A stretch of 12,213 nucleotides of DNA from contig UROD01000020.1 in NCBI GenBank assembly GCA_900549365.1, positions 1-12,213 on the forward strand, read 5' to 3'. Source of the DNA: an uncultured Rickettsiales bacterium (GTDB lineage Bacteria; Pseudomonadota; Alphaproteobacteria; Rs-D84). Shown one piece after another: positions 1-5,561 of this stretch (positions are counted from its first letter, which is position 1; every line of letters begins with the position of its first letter). Under the pieces are notes generated by a model. It saw only the letters and a program-made list of their open reading frames with translations. It searched no databases and was not told the DNA's origin. Made by a program: the position numbers and the translations under genes.

Positions 1-102
1 GCGGCATTAAAAGAACTGGCGGGGGGTGATGCAACGGTGCACCTGTCCATTACCGACCAAGATGATTATTCCGCCGCAATAGTCGTAATTGAAAAGAATT
101 AA
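1..102 (+). CDS. C-terminal end of an unidentified protein, 5' partial
   Basis: The first 102 bases form an open frame of 33 codons ending in TAA at 100-102. The other two plus-strand frames hit stops within 30 bases, and a strong terminator begins right at the stop codon, so this is very likely the tail of a real gene entering from the left. The visible residues (from AALKELAGGDATVHLSITDQ to a final AAIVVIEKN) suggest a compact alpha/beta fold ending in a hydrophobic beta strand. Too little is present to name a family. Confidence 0.72.
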   Translation, partial: AALKELAGGDATVHLSITDQDDYSAAIVVIEKN

Positions 103-130
103 AAAACGCCCCCATCGGGCGTTTTTTAAT
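98..130. terminator. Bidirectional intrinsic terminator
   Basis: Perfect 14-base inverted repeat: ATTAAAAAACGCCC at 98-111 pairs with GGGCGTTTTTTAAT at 117-130 around the loop CCATC. The six-T run serves the plus strand and the six-A run makes it usable from the minus strand. It overlaps the stop codon of the partial gene at 1-102. Confidence 0.93.
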
Positions 131-176
131 TTCCCCCCGCGGACGGGGCGGGTACAAGTCAACGATATTAAACCTT

Positions 177-209
177 GGTCATTGCGAGCGTAGTGCGGCA
201 ATCCAGTGG
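177..209. repeat. REP-like intergenic repeat (TCATTGCGAG...GGCAATCCAG type)
   Basis: The stretch beginning GGTCATTGCGAGCGTAG and ending GCGGCAATCCAGTGG has ATTGC/GCAAT inverted ends. It resembles a short intergenic repeat recalled from many bacterial genomes, with TCATTGCGAG at one end and GCAATCCAG at the other. Only one copy lies in this window, so repetitiveness is inferred from memory. It sits between the terminator at 98-130 and the promoter at 257-285, outside any gene. Confidence 0.45.
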
Positions 210-256
210 TTAATGTCACGCAGCACACAAGGAATAATGTGCGCAAACATTTCCAC

Positions 257-285
257 TTGTATTTATTTCATAAAACGCATATAAT
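257..285 (+). promoter_or_regulatory. Strong sigma70-type promoter of the structured leader
   Basis: TTGTAT (257-262) and a consensus TATAAT (280-285) are separated by exactly 17 bases. Transcription should begin near 291-293, at the start of the hairpin-rich region. The same TTGTnT-17-TATAAT pattern recurs at 8603-8631, which supports it as a genuine housekeeping promoter type in this genome. Confidence 0.82.
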
Positions 286-354
286 CCTGTTGTCGTTGGG
301 TGTTCCGACGATGGGGTGTAACGACCCTTGCACAAGCGTCAATAGTACGGTTAT

Positions 355-380
355 TTGGCGCGCAGATTGCGCCAATTTTT
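355..380 (+). terminator. Terminator-like hairpin inside the leader
   Basis: TTGGCGC (355-361) pairs perfectly with GCGCCAA (369-375) around a 7-base loop, and TTTTT follows at 376-380. If it terminates efficiently, the promoter at 257-285 yields an RNA of about 90 bases (291-380) rather than a full leader. It may instead be just a local helix of the larger structure. Confidence 0.55.
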
Positions 381-478
381 GTATTACGACGAAAAACAAA
401 CTCCTGATTTATTGGTCAGGAGGGTTGCTGAATATCAAATAAGCAACACAATTCTTGTGATTGTCGTTAACCTCCTGG

Positions 479-503
479 CCACCTGTGAAAACCGGTGGTT
501 TTT
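479..503 (+). terminator. Intrinsic terminator/attenuator just before the 531 gene
   Basis: CCACC (479-483) pairs with GGTGG (494-498), extendable by two G-U pairs, and TTTTT lies at 499-503. The stem is short, so termination may be partial. Its 5' arm overlaps a segment (471-480) that can pair with 414-423, the arrangement expected of a regulated attenuator. I see no convincing promoter between it and the gene at 531, so expression of that gene probably depends on passing this site. Confidence 0.6.
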
Positions 504-530
504 AATTATAAAAAAACAGGAGATAAAGAT

Positions 531-1352
531 ATGAAAATCAAACAAATAATTATCGCATTTGCCATAGCTATACCGATACTCGCCATGACCAATACGGCCA
601 GTAATGCAGCGAAGTTTTGTCTAATCGAAGTGTGCGGACTAGACGCCCCACCCGACCCATACAACAACGAATTAATCGAAGGATGCCTATCATACTCGGA
701 CGAATGTATGAATGGTAAACGCATCAGAAGCTGTAATAGATGCAACGGAAACCTGGTTTTAACCTCCACCCCAATAGGTATACCTGGCTGCACCAACACC
801 ACGGACTTTAACACTTGCCTACCCCCCTCTCAACCAGATGACTGCACGGGGGTATGTTCTACTGGCACAACGTACACAACCATAGGCGGAACTAATTGCA
901 AAACATCCGAGAGCGCCGCGTGTTACGGCACGCAGAAATTATTATCATGCAAAACATGTCCAACAAATTATACCCTAACCACAAAAAGCGTAATCACGGA
1001 TAGTTGCGGTACAAAAACATACAATACCTGTGAACAAGCCCCCTGCGATGGCACATGCACGGACTGTATCAGCAACCTAACATGGATTCAACTTGGCGAT
1101 GGGGTTGAATCACGCGTGACCAAAACTTGTAATACCTCAACCTGCGAATGCCTCAGCAACACCGAATTCAGATGTATCAAGGGTTATTATGGCACCGCCA
1201 TGGCAGCACAGTTAAACAACTGTATCAAATGCCCTGGTTCCGGAACATCGATTGCGGGCAGCAACGACAGCATAACAAATTGTTACACCACATCAGGCGA
1301 GGACGCCACCGGCAAATACGACTATGAACAATTTTGTTATTACGGCGAATAA
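531..1352 (+). CDS. Secreted cysteine-rich repeat protein, function unknown
   Basis: A 273-residue protein. The ATG at 531 was chosen because CAGGAG at 517-522 lies 8 bases upstream and a typical Sec signal peptide begins there (MKIK, hydrophobic core to about residue 19, likely cleavage near A26). The mature part contains 27 cysteines and few hydrophobic stretches, so it is probably disulfide-stabilised outside the cytoplasm. Two repeat units are visible: C68-x2-C71-x15-C87-x8-C96 and C140-x2-C143-x15-C159-x7-C167, each with an (I/L)xSCxxC start and NTC end. The C-terminal part has CIKCPGSGTSIAGS, reminiscent of cysteine-rich extracellular repeats. Base use differs from the neighbours: AGA for three of five arginines, and frequent CTA and ATA. 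It is preceded by a structured leader and ends in a terminator shared with a convergent gene. A surface or adhesive role is conceivable but not shown. Confidence 0.85.
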   Translation: MKIKQIIIAFAIAIPILAMTNTASNAAKFCLIEVCGLDAPPDPYNNELIEGCLSYSDECMNGKRIRSCNRCNGNLVLTSTPIGIPGCTNTTDFNTCLPPSQPDDCTGVCSTGTTYTTIGGTNCKTSESAACYGTQKLLSCKTCPTNYTLTTKSVITDSCGTKTYNTCEQAPCDGTCTDCISNLTWIQLGDGVESRVTKTCNTSTCECLSNTEFRCIKGYYGTAMAAQLNNCIKCPGSGTSIAGSNDSITNCYTTSGEDATGKYDYEQFCYYGE

Positions 1353-1372
1353 AAATCTATTATCTATGCCAT

Positions 1373-1398
1373 AAAAAACGCGCCAATGGCGCGTTTTT
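1373..1398. terminator. Bidirectional terminator between convergent genes
   Basis: AAAAACGCGCC (1374-1384) pairs with GGCGCGTTTTT (1388-1398) around a 3-base loop, with A and T runs on both sides. It lies between the stop of the plus-strand cysteine-rich gene (1352) and the stop of the minus-strand membrane-protein gene (1401), and can end transcripts from both directions. Confidence 0.93.
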
Positions 1399-1400
1399 AT

Positions 1401-3410
1401 TTAATTCAACGGCGGAAAGCATTCGTCGCCACCAATTATACAACATGCCGATGTTCCATCACCCATGTCCGAATACACTTCGCCCGTGCAACAACCATAG
1501 GCGTCTGGGCTCTTGCCATCTTCGCAAACTGGTGTATCAGCGATATCTGCATCCGCATCGTCATACACATCATCATACTTTATAATTGTTTCCGTGTCAT
1601 AGTTCGGCGATGCAACAAACATCTTTTCCTGTTGCGACACACTGTACGCTGGTTTAGACGCTATTACTTCTTCTTCGCTGGCGATAACGCGTTCTGGTTC
1701 GGTGGTCGGAATAATTGTCGGCACACTGGGGACAACCACAGGTTCAGGTTCTGATACCACCGGCGTTACTGGCACAGGTTCGGGTTCTGGTTCAGACACT
1801 GGTGCAACTGGAACTGGTTCGGGCTCGCTGGCCGTAACAGGAACAGGTTCAGGTTCTGGCTGTGAAACCACTGGGGCAGGCGCAACTTGTTCAGCCACCG
1901 GTTCTTTGACTGCAACCTGTTGCGCAGTAACAATTTCAGATTCTGATATAAACGGCGACGTAGCGGTTGTGTCAGATTCTGTTTTTGTCGTATCTGTTGT
2001 TGCCACAGGCACAGACGCTGTCAAATCGGGCACACTGTCACCACTGCGCTGTTGATACAGCCACAATGTAAATATTGACATCACAATCAACAGCAACAAC
2101 ATAATGTAATACATCAAATTCGGCTTTTGCGACCGACCGCCGTTTTCATCAACCGCAACAGGGGCAACACCGGTAATTGGTGACACAGGGCGTACATTTG
2201 GTGTGGCCACGGGATGTGCCGGCGGCACGGGCGCGGCGGCAACTGGTGCCTGTTGTGGCATAACCGCAGGATTCGCCACTGGTTGTGCGACATCCATTGC
2301 GGCGGGCTGTAATGAATCCAGCATTGGCGCACGGGCCGGTTCTGACACGCGGGGCGTATCATCGTCACGCAGTGGCATTTGCTGTGGCGCATTGTCCGCA
2401 TCATGCATATGTGGTGATACAGGTGGCACAAACGACAATGGTGCAACTGACGTGGTGTCCTCTTCGGCAAATGTCGGCGCATCAAATTGCGGCGCGGCAT
2501 CTGGCACAGGCGTTGTCGCCGACGAGCCAAATTCAATCGGCTTGAATGCGATTTCTTCGTCCAAAATTTCTGGATCTTTATCAAATAATGGTTTTACTTC
2601 TTCGTCGGCCATCTGTTCTGCCTTTGGTTCAATTTGTTGTTCTGTTGTGATTGTTAAATTCGTGGGTTGTGGCGTTGTAATCGCGTGTCCAACAGACGCC
2701 ACATCGTCATTCGGCACACGCGCCAATATATCACGCGCCGCACGCGCATCATCATCGGCCACCACCAATCGACGTTGCGCATTCGTCAAACGCCGCTTTG
2801 CGCGATTCAGTTTTTCGGTTGTGGCATCAATCTGGGCCTCGGTCCGCAGAATCTTGGACGCAGATTGTTTGGTTGGTTCGCGCCCAATAGATTTTCGCTG
2901 TTGCGACAATTTTGCGCGCAATTCGCGCACACGCGATTGCAATTCACTGATTGTGGTATTTGTGCGTTCAATCGTATCACGCGCCATATCCGCCGTTGCC
3001 GTCGCCGCATCCAAACGTTCGGTCGCGCTGCGTCGCACAGCCGCATTACGAAACGCCCCCAGACGCCGCAGTGCATCAGACAAATTTTCGTCATTATCAT
3101 ATGCGTGCAACAATTCGGCATATATGTCCAGCCCCGTATATTCAATGTCCAGTTTTTGATACTTGTTGTCTTTTTTGGGGCGAACGGTTTCCAAATCTAT
3201 ATTCCAGTCATTGACCAAGATATCGTCCCACTTGCGCCCATCATCAGAATCAATCACCAACAGCGCGTTTGGTTTTATATCACTGGTGGTTTCGTCCAGC
3301 ACAAATACCAGCCGCCCCGTATTATCAAAATACGCGACCAAACGATTTTCGCCAATCTGATATTGGCGCGATGTAATGGTGCTGGTAATATTTTCTCTCT
3401 TGCTTGACAT
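1401..3410 (-). CDS. Single-pass membrane protein with coiled coil, Pro/Glu-rich spacer and C-terminal cysteine module; function unknown
   Basis: A 669-residue protein. I start it at the ATG at 3408-3410, 26 bases after the gcrA stop, with GGGGGA/CAGGA upstream. An in-frame ATG at 3479 would force a 43-base overlap with gcrA and is less likely. Visible order: an N-terminal domain of about 115 residues that I do not recognise; a charged, probably coiled-coil stretch at about 125-230; a long Pro/Ala-rich disordered region; one transmembrane helix at about 432-452 (NLMYYIMLLLLIVMSIFTLW); an EPEPVPV repeat spacer at about 517-560; and a C-terminal segment with C629, C640-C641, C656-C657 and C664, ending FPPLN. 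There is no signal peptide, so the coiled coil is probably cytoplasmic and the cysteine end periplasmic, an architecture loosely like TonB or TolA. It is probably co-transcribed with gcrA. Its cysteine module resembles one in the protein at 5561-6859. An envelope or cell-division role is only a guess. Confidence 0.85.
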   Translation of the reverse strand: MSSKRENITSTITSRQYQIGENRLVAYFDNTGRLVFVLDETTSDIKPNALLVIDSDDGRKWDDILVNDWNIDLETVRPKKDNKYQKLDIEYTGLDIYAELLHAYDNDENLSDALRRLGAFRNAAVRRSATERLDAATATADMARDTIERTNTTISELQSRVRELRAKLSQQRKSIGREPTKQSASKILRTEAQIDATTEKLNRAKRRLTNAQRRLVVADDDARAARDILARVPNDDVASVGHAITTPQPTNLTITTEQQIEPKAEQMADEEVKPLFDKDPEILDEEIAFKPIEFGSSATTPVPDAAPQFDAPTFAEEDTTSVAPLSFVPPVSPHMHDADNAPQQMPLRDDDTPRVSEPARAPMLDSLQPAAMDVAQPVANPAVMPQQAPVAAAPVPPAHPVATPNVRPVSPITGVAPVAVDENGGRSQKPNLMYYIMLLLLIVMSIFTLWLYQQRSGDSVPDLTASVPVATTDTTKTESDTTATSPFISESEIVTAQQVAVKEPVAEQVAPAPVVSQPEPEPVPVTASEPEPVPVAPVSEPEPEPVPVTPVVSEPEPVVVPSVPTIIPTTEPERVIASEEEVIASKPAYSVSQQEKMFVASPNYDTETIIKYDDVYDDADADIADTPVCEDGKSPDAYGCCTGEVYSDMGDGTSACCIIGGDECFPPLN
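1731..1862 (-). repeat. Degenerate tandem repeat encoding EPEPVPV spacer
   Basis: Repeated GGTTCAGGTTCTGG-like units on the plus strand correspond to residues about 517-560 of the membrane protein, with four EPEP/EPEPVPV blocks. Such Pro/Glu repeats form stiff extended spacers in periplasm-spanning proteins such as TonB. The unit number may vary between strains. Confidence 0.8.
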
Positions 3411-3436
3411 GTCCTGCAAATCCCCCACAGATATAA

Positions 3437-4090
3437 TTACTTTTTCTTTGGCGGCGTGAATTGATATGCCTGCTTGCAATGTTCATAGCAATACGGTTTG
3501 CCCACAAACACGGGTTCGCCACAGAAATGGAAGTTTTCAGAATCCGGATCGCCAATCGGCCAACGACACTGATTAGGTTTCAGATTTGCCATTTCCAACG
3601 AATGCTGAATAATGCGTTGATGCATGGCCAATGTTTTGCTGTTGACCGCCTTTGATGTTTTGGTTGCGGGCTTGCTGGCGACTGTTTTTTCTGCGCCTTT
3701 GGCAACTGTTTTTTCTGCGCCTTTGGCGGCTGGCTTTTTAGCCGGCGCGGCGGCTTTCTTTGGTGCGGCTGTTTTTTTCACAGTCGTCGTCGCTTTTTTA
3801 GCGGGCGTACCTGCCTTTGGCGCGGCAACCTTGGCCGATGCCTTTTTGGCTGGTGCAGCCGCCGCCGTCTTGCGTCCAGCCGTTTTTGCGTCGGCCTTGG
3901 CCTTTGACGCGGGTTCTGGCATAGCAGCAGCAACACCACCGGCCTTTGGATTCCAGCCCAGTCGGTTTAATTTACCCACCACTGCATTCTTGCTGATGCC
4001 CAGACGTTTGCCGATTTCAGCCGTTGACAATCCCTTGACAGTCAATGCCTTTAATTTCTTTAATGTTGCGTTATCCCAACCCTTGCTCAT
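3437..4090 (-). CDS. gcrA: GcrA family cell cycle transcriptional regulator
   Basis: GcrA binds RNA polymerase sigma70 and activates promoters carrying CcrM-methylated GANTC sites, coordinating the alphaproteobacterial cell cycle. The 217-residue protein begins MSKGWDNATLKKLKAL and carries the family helix-turn-helix in residues 1-46 (GLSTAEIGKRLGISKNAVVG). It ends with the conserved C-terminal segment CRWPIGDP (C175), FHFCG (C190), PYCYEHC (C201, H204, C205) and AYQ. Between them lies an Ala/Lys/Pro-rich linker of about 110 residues that looks like a histone H1 tail and makes the protein longer than Caulobacter GcrA (about 170 residues). The linker includes a tandem KGAEKTVA pair. AAGGG lies about 10 bases before the ATG. 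It is the first gene of a two-gene minus-strand unit, and a GANTC site lies in its promoter region. Confidence 0.95.
   Translation of the reverse strand: MSKGWDNATLKKLKALTVKGLSTAEIGKRLGISKNAVVGKLNRLGWNPKAGGVAAAMPEPASKAKADAKTAGRKTAAAAPAKKASAKVAAPKAGTPAKKATTTVKKTAAPKKAAAPAKKPAAKGAEKTVAKGAEKTVASKPATKTSKAVNSKTLAMHQRIIQHSLEMANLKPNQCRWPIGDPDSENFHFCGEPVFVGKPYCYEHCKQAYQFTPPKKK
3681..3728 (-). repeat. 24-base tandem duplication in the gcrA linker
   Basis: Two adjacent 24-base units (3681-3704 and 3705-3728) differ only at the last base. They encode the repeated octapeptide KGAEKTVA at residues 123-138 of GcrA. The near identity suggests a recent duplication in a length-tolerant, lysine-rich linker. 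Confidence 0.9.
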
Positions 4091-4117
4091 TTTATATCAA
4101 CCCTTGTTGTACATTTA

Positions 4118-4126
4118 TGGTATAAT
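4118..4126 (+). promoter_or_regulatory. Extended -10 promoter of the prepilin peptidase gene
   Basis: A consensus TATAAT at 4121-4126 is preceded by TGG (4118-4120), the TGn extension that compensates for a poor -35; no good -35 is visible at the usual distance. Transcription would start near 4132, leaving a leader of about 34 bases with AAGGGGG at 4153-4159 ahead of the ATG at 4166. Confidence 0.65.
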
Positions 4127-4154
4127 TCTAGCATAGTTCCGAATCGAAAGGCAA
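4125..4154 (-). promoter_or_regulatory. Probable gcrA promoter
   Basis: Read on the minus strand, TTGCCT (4154-4149) is followed 18 bases later by TAGAAT (4130-4125). Transcription would begin around 4117-4119, about 30 bases before the gcrA ATG at 4090. The -10 region overlaps that of the divergent promoter, so the two may interfere. Confidence 0.5.
4141..4145. promoter_or_regulatory. GANTC (CcrM) methylation site in the gcrA divergent promoter region
   Basis: GAATC at 4141-4145 matches GANTC, the target of the alphaproteobacterial CcrM adenine methyltransferase. It lies between the proposed -35 and -10 of gcrA and about 10 bases downstream of the proposed divergent start. I see no other GANTC in the larger intergenic stretches of the window (131-530, 4637-4655, 8590-8660, 9204-9351). 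Confidence 0.6.
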
Positions 4155-4165
4155 GGGGGAAAAAT

Positions 4166-4636
4166 ATGATTTGGCAAATCTTTTTCATTATTTTACTAGC
4201 CGTGGCACTGTGGTGTGCATGGAAAATATCTGTTGCAGACCTGCGTCGTCGAATAATCCCAGATGCATACTTGTGGCCATTGTTTTTGATTGGGTTGCTG
4301 ATAACAAACTGGTGGCCATGGATTATCAGCCCACGCATGGCGGCAACCAGTGCCGTATTCGGCTATGCATTGGCTGCGGGCATCGGGTTTATATTTGATG
4401 TTATTCGCAGACGCACAAATCCCAATGCCGAAACACCAATCGGCTTGGGCGACATCAAATTGATTGCAACAGGCGGATTGTGGCTGGGCATCCAAGGATT
4501 GGGACTGGCATTGATTGTTGCATGCATCACAGGCGGCGCATGGGCGCGCGCACAGCACCAGCGTTATATCCCATTTGCACCATTCTTTGTTGTCGGTGCA
4601 ATTTTGTCTTTAATAACAATGGCATTTTTGTTATAA
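4166..4636 (+). CDS. Small A24-family prepilin peptidase (CpaA/TadV-like)
   Basis: This 156-residue integral membrane protein matches prepilin peptidases of family A24, aspartyl proteases that cleave type IV pilin-like leader peptides at the inner membrane. The two family aspartates are visible: D25 in SVADLRRRIIPD and D96 in the GxGD motif GLGDIKL. The rest is hydrophobic, with about five or six membrane segments. It lacks the N-terminal methylase domain of PilD and has the length of the short CpaA/TadV type. The start is supported by AAGGGGG 6 bases upstream. No pilin, secretion ATPase or secretin gene is visible nearby. It is followed 19 bases later by three genes for exported proteins, so either its substrates are encoded elsewhere or it works with an unfamiliar neighbour set. 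Confidence 0.88.
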   Translation: MIWQIFFIILLAVALWCAWKISVADLRRRIIPDAYLWPLFLIGLLITNWWPWIISPRMAATSAVFGYALAAGIGFIFDVIRRRTNPNAETPIGLGDIKLIATGGLWLGIQGLGLALIVACITGGAWARAQHQRYIPFAPFFVVGAILSLITMAFLL

Positions 4637-4637
4637 T
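4629..4637 (+). promoter_or_regulatory. Internal extended -10 promoter for the exported-protein genes
   Basis: TGTTATAAT (TG at 4629-4630, TATAAT at 4632-4637) overlaps the stop codon of the prepilin peptidase gene. The -35 position (TTTAAT, 4609-4614, 17-base spacing) is weak, but the TGn extension can compensate. A start near 4644 would give a very short leader before the ribosome binding site GAGGG (4647-4651). Confidence 0.5.
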
Positions 4638-4655
4638 TTGGTCAAAGAGGGAATT

Positions 4656-5561
4656 ATGAAACCATCTATGATTTATTCTCTGCTCTCTGCTCTCTGCACA
4701 TTATTTGTGGCATTCGGCGCAGCAGATGCAGCAACCCAGCCATTTTCTAAATATGGCCAGATTCAAAATGTCCAAGATTATTCGTCTAATCCATTTTGGA
4801 CACCATCCAGTCCGTATAACCAACGTATGCCTCAGCCGATTTATGTTCAGGGCACAGATGTTGATACCGGCGATTGCACACGTGTGGTGTCAGCACTGGT
4901 CGCATCATATTGCGCCACACGTAATAATTGCATAGGTGTCAGTTTGGACGACGCGCGCCCAACATTGACGGTCCAGTTGGCCAGCATACCAAACCATAAC
5001 TATGTAACGGCATGCGCGGGATTCTTGGATTCTGCATTCAAAACGTACAAGGATAACAATGCAAATGCCGCCCCACGCGCCAGTGGTGTTGCGACACCAT
5101 TTCCCGCGGCATCTGGCGTTGCAACCGACAACAACACAAATTCAAACATAAAAATTGAAAATCCATATCAGGAACAATTACCATCGTTCAACGGTGATAA
5201 CTGGGGCGAACAAATTATGGAACGCACCCGCGAACTGGAAGATTTACAGGCACAAAACGGTGCAAACAATGTTACATTGGCAAAGACCGATTTTCCAACA
5301 ACCACCGCGGATTTGACCATGTCCGAACGCATGGCGAACAAGGCCGCCGGTTACGAACCATTCAAAGATGCATCTGCATATAAACAGTTAAATATCGAAG
5401 ACGAAGAAACATATCTGGCACGCCAAGAACGCCGTCGTGCGGCATATTGCGACTGGGCACAGAAACAAATGGCCGCGCTGGATGCAGATTTGGCAACATT
5501 GCAAAATTGCATGAAACAAGGCGTACATTTCGCAGATTGTAAAACACTGGGGGTATATTGA
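4656..5561 (+). CDS. Exported protein of unknown function (first of three)
   Basis: A 301-residue protein. I start at the ATG at 4656, with GAGGG 4 bases upstream; an in-frame TTG at 4638 would spoil the signal peptide. Residues 1-25 are a Sec signal (MKPSMIYSLLSALCTLFVAF, cleavage near ADA-A). The mature protein has three regions: a segment with four cysteines (C74, C86, C92, C120) that could form two disulfides; a low-complexity linker at about 135-165 with a repeated ASGVAT; and a charged, probably helical C-terminal part (about 180-301) with C265, C285 and C295. I recognise no family. Its TGA stop overlaps the ATG of the next gene by one base (TGATG), so the two are probably translationally coupled and their products may act together in the periplasm or at the surface. 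Confidence 0.85.
   Translation: MKPSMIYSLLSALCTLFVAFGAADAATQPFSKYGQIQNVQDYSSNPFWTPSSPYNQRMPQPIYVQGTDVDTGDCTRVVSALVASYCATRNNCIGVSLDDARPTLTVQLASIPNHNYVTACAGFLDSAFKTYKDNNANAAPRASGVATPFPAASGVATDNNTNSNIKIENPYQEQLPSFNGDNWGEQIMERTRELEDLQAQNGANNVTLAKTDFPTTTADLTMSERMANKAAGYEPFKDASAYKQLNIEDEETYLARQERRRAAYCDWAQKQMAALDADLATLQNCMKQGVHFADCKTLGVY

Larger units (their letters stand above)
291..503 (+). ncRNA. Candidate structured leader RNA (possible riboswitch/attenuator) upstream of the cysteine-rich gene
   Basis: The region downstream of the promoter is gene-free but full of base pairing. Visible elements are a hairpin at 293-299/305-311; a long-range helix 313-325/463-474 with one bulged G (GGGGTgTAACGAC against GTCGTTAACCTC); local hairpins at 355-361/369-375, 401-407/416-422, 426-430/441-445 and 448-452/456-460; and a terminator hairpin at 479-483/494-498 followed by five Ts. 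A competing 10-pair helix, 414-423 (GGTCAGGAGG) with 471-480 (CCTCCTGGCC), would break both the 401-422 hairpin and the first pairs of the terminator, as an antiterminator would. The ribosome binding site of the next gene follows 13 bases after the T run. I recognise no known riboswitch class. The alternative is a short sRNA ending at the internal terminator near 380. All pairing was done by eye. Confidence 0.55.

Noticed and set aside
311..442. Small cysteine-containing open frame inside the leader
   Set aside because: No ribosome binding site precedes the ATG at 311, and the frame runs through a terminator hairpin and several RNA stems. RNA structure explains the region better, though a small peptide cannot be fully excluded.
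495..530. Upstream GTG start for the cysteine-rich gene
   Set aside because: It lies in the terminator stem and would put charged residues ahead of the signal peptide; the ATG at 531 has a proper CAGGAG.
1731..1862. Possible CRISPR-like or mobile repeat array
   Set aside because: The units are short, degenerate, in frame and encode an EPEPVPV spacer; there are no regular spacers.
2203..3159. Long plus-strand open frame of 318 codons
   Set aside because: It is the antisense of the membrane-protein gene; its Ala/Gly/Cys/Ser-rich translation is what the complement of Pro/Ala/Thr/Arg codons gives, and no start signals support it.
3411..3479. Upstream ATG for the membrane protein at 3479
   Set aside because: It would overlap the conserved gcrA C-terminus by 43 bases; the ATG at 3410 lies 26 bases after the gcrA stop with a purine-rich site ahead.
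3624..4136. Plus-strand hydrophobic open frame of 170 codons
   Set aside because: It is the complement of the Ala/Lys-rich gcrA linker (lysine codons read as Phe/Leu), and gcrA is unmistakable on the other strand.
5559..5561. Possible UGA recoding
   Set aside because: The only TGA stop among the complete genes overlaps the ATG of the next gene in a standard TGATG coupling, and tryptophan is encoded by TGG throughout. There is no reason to invoke an altered code.
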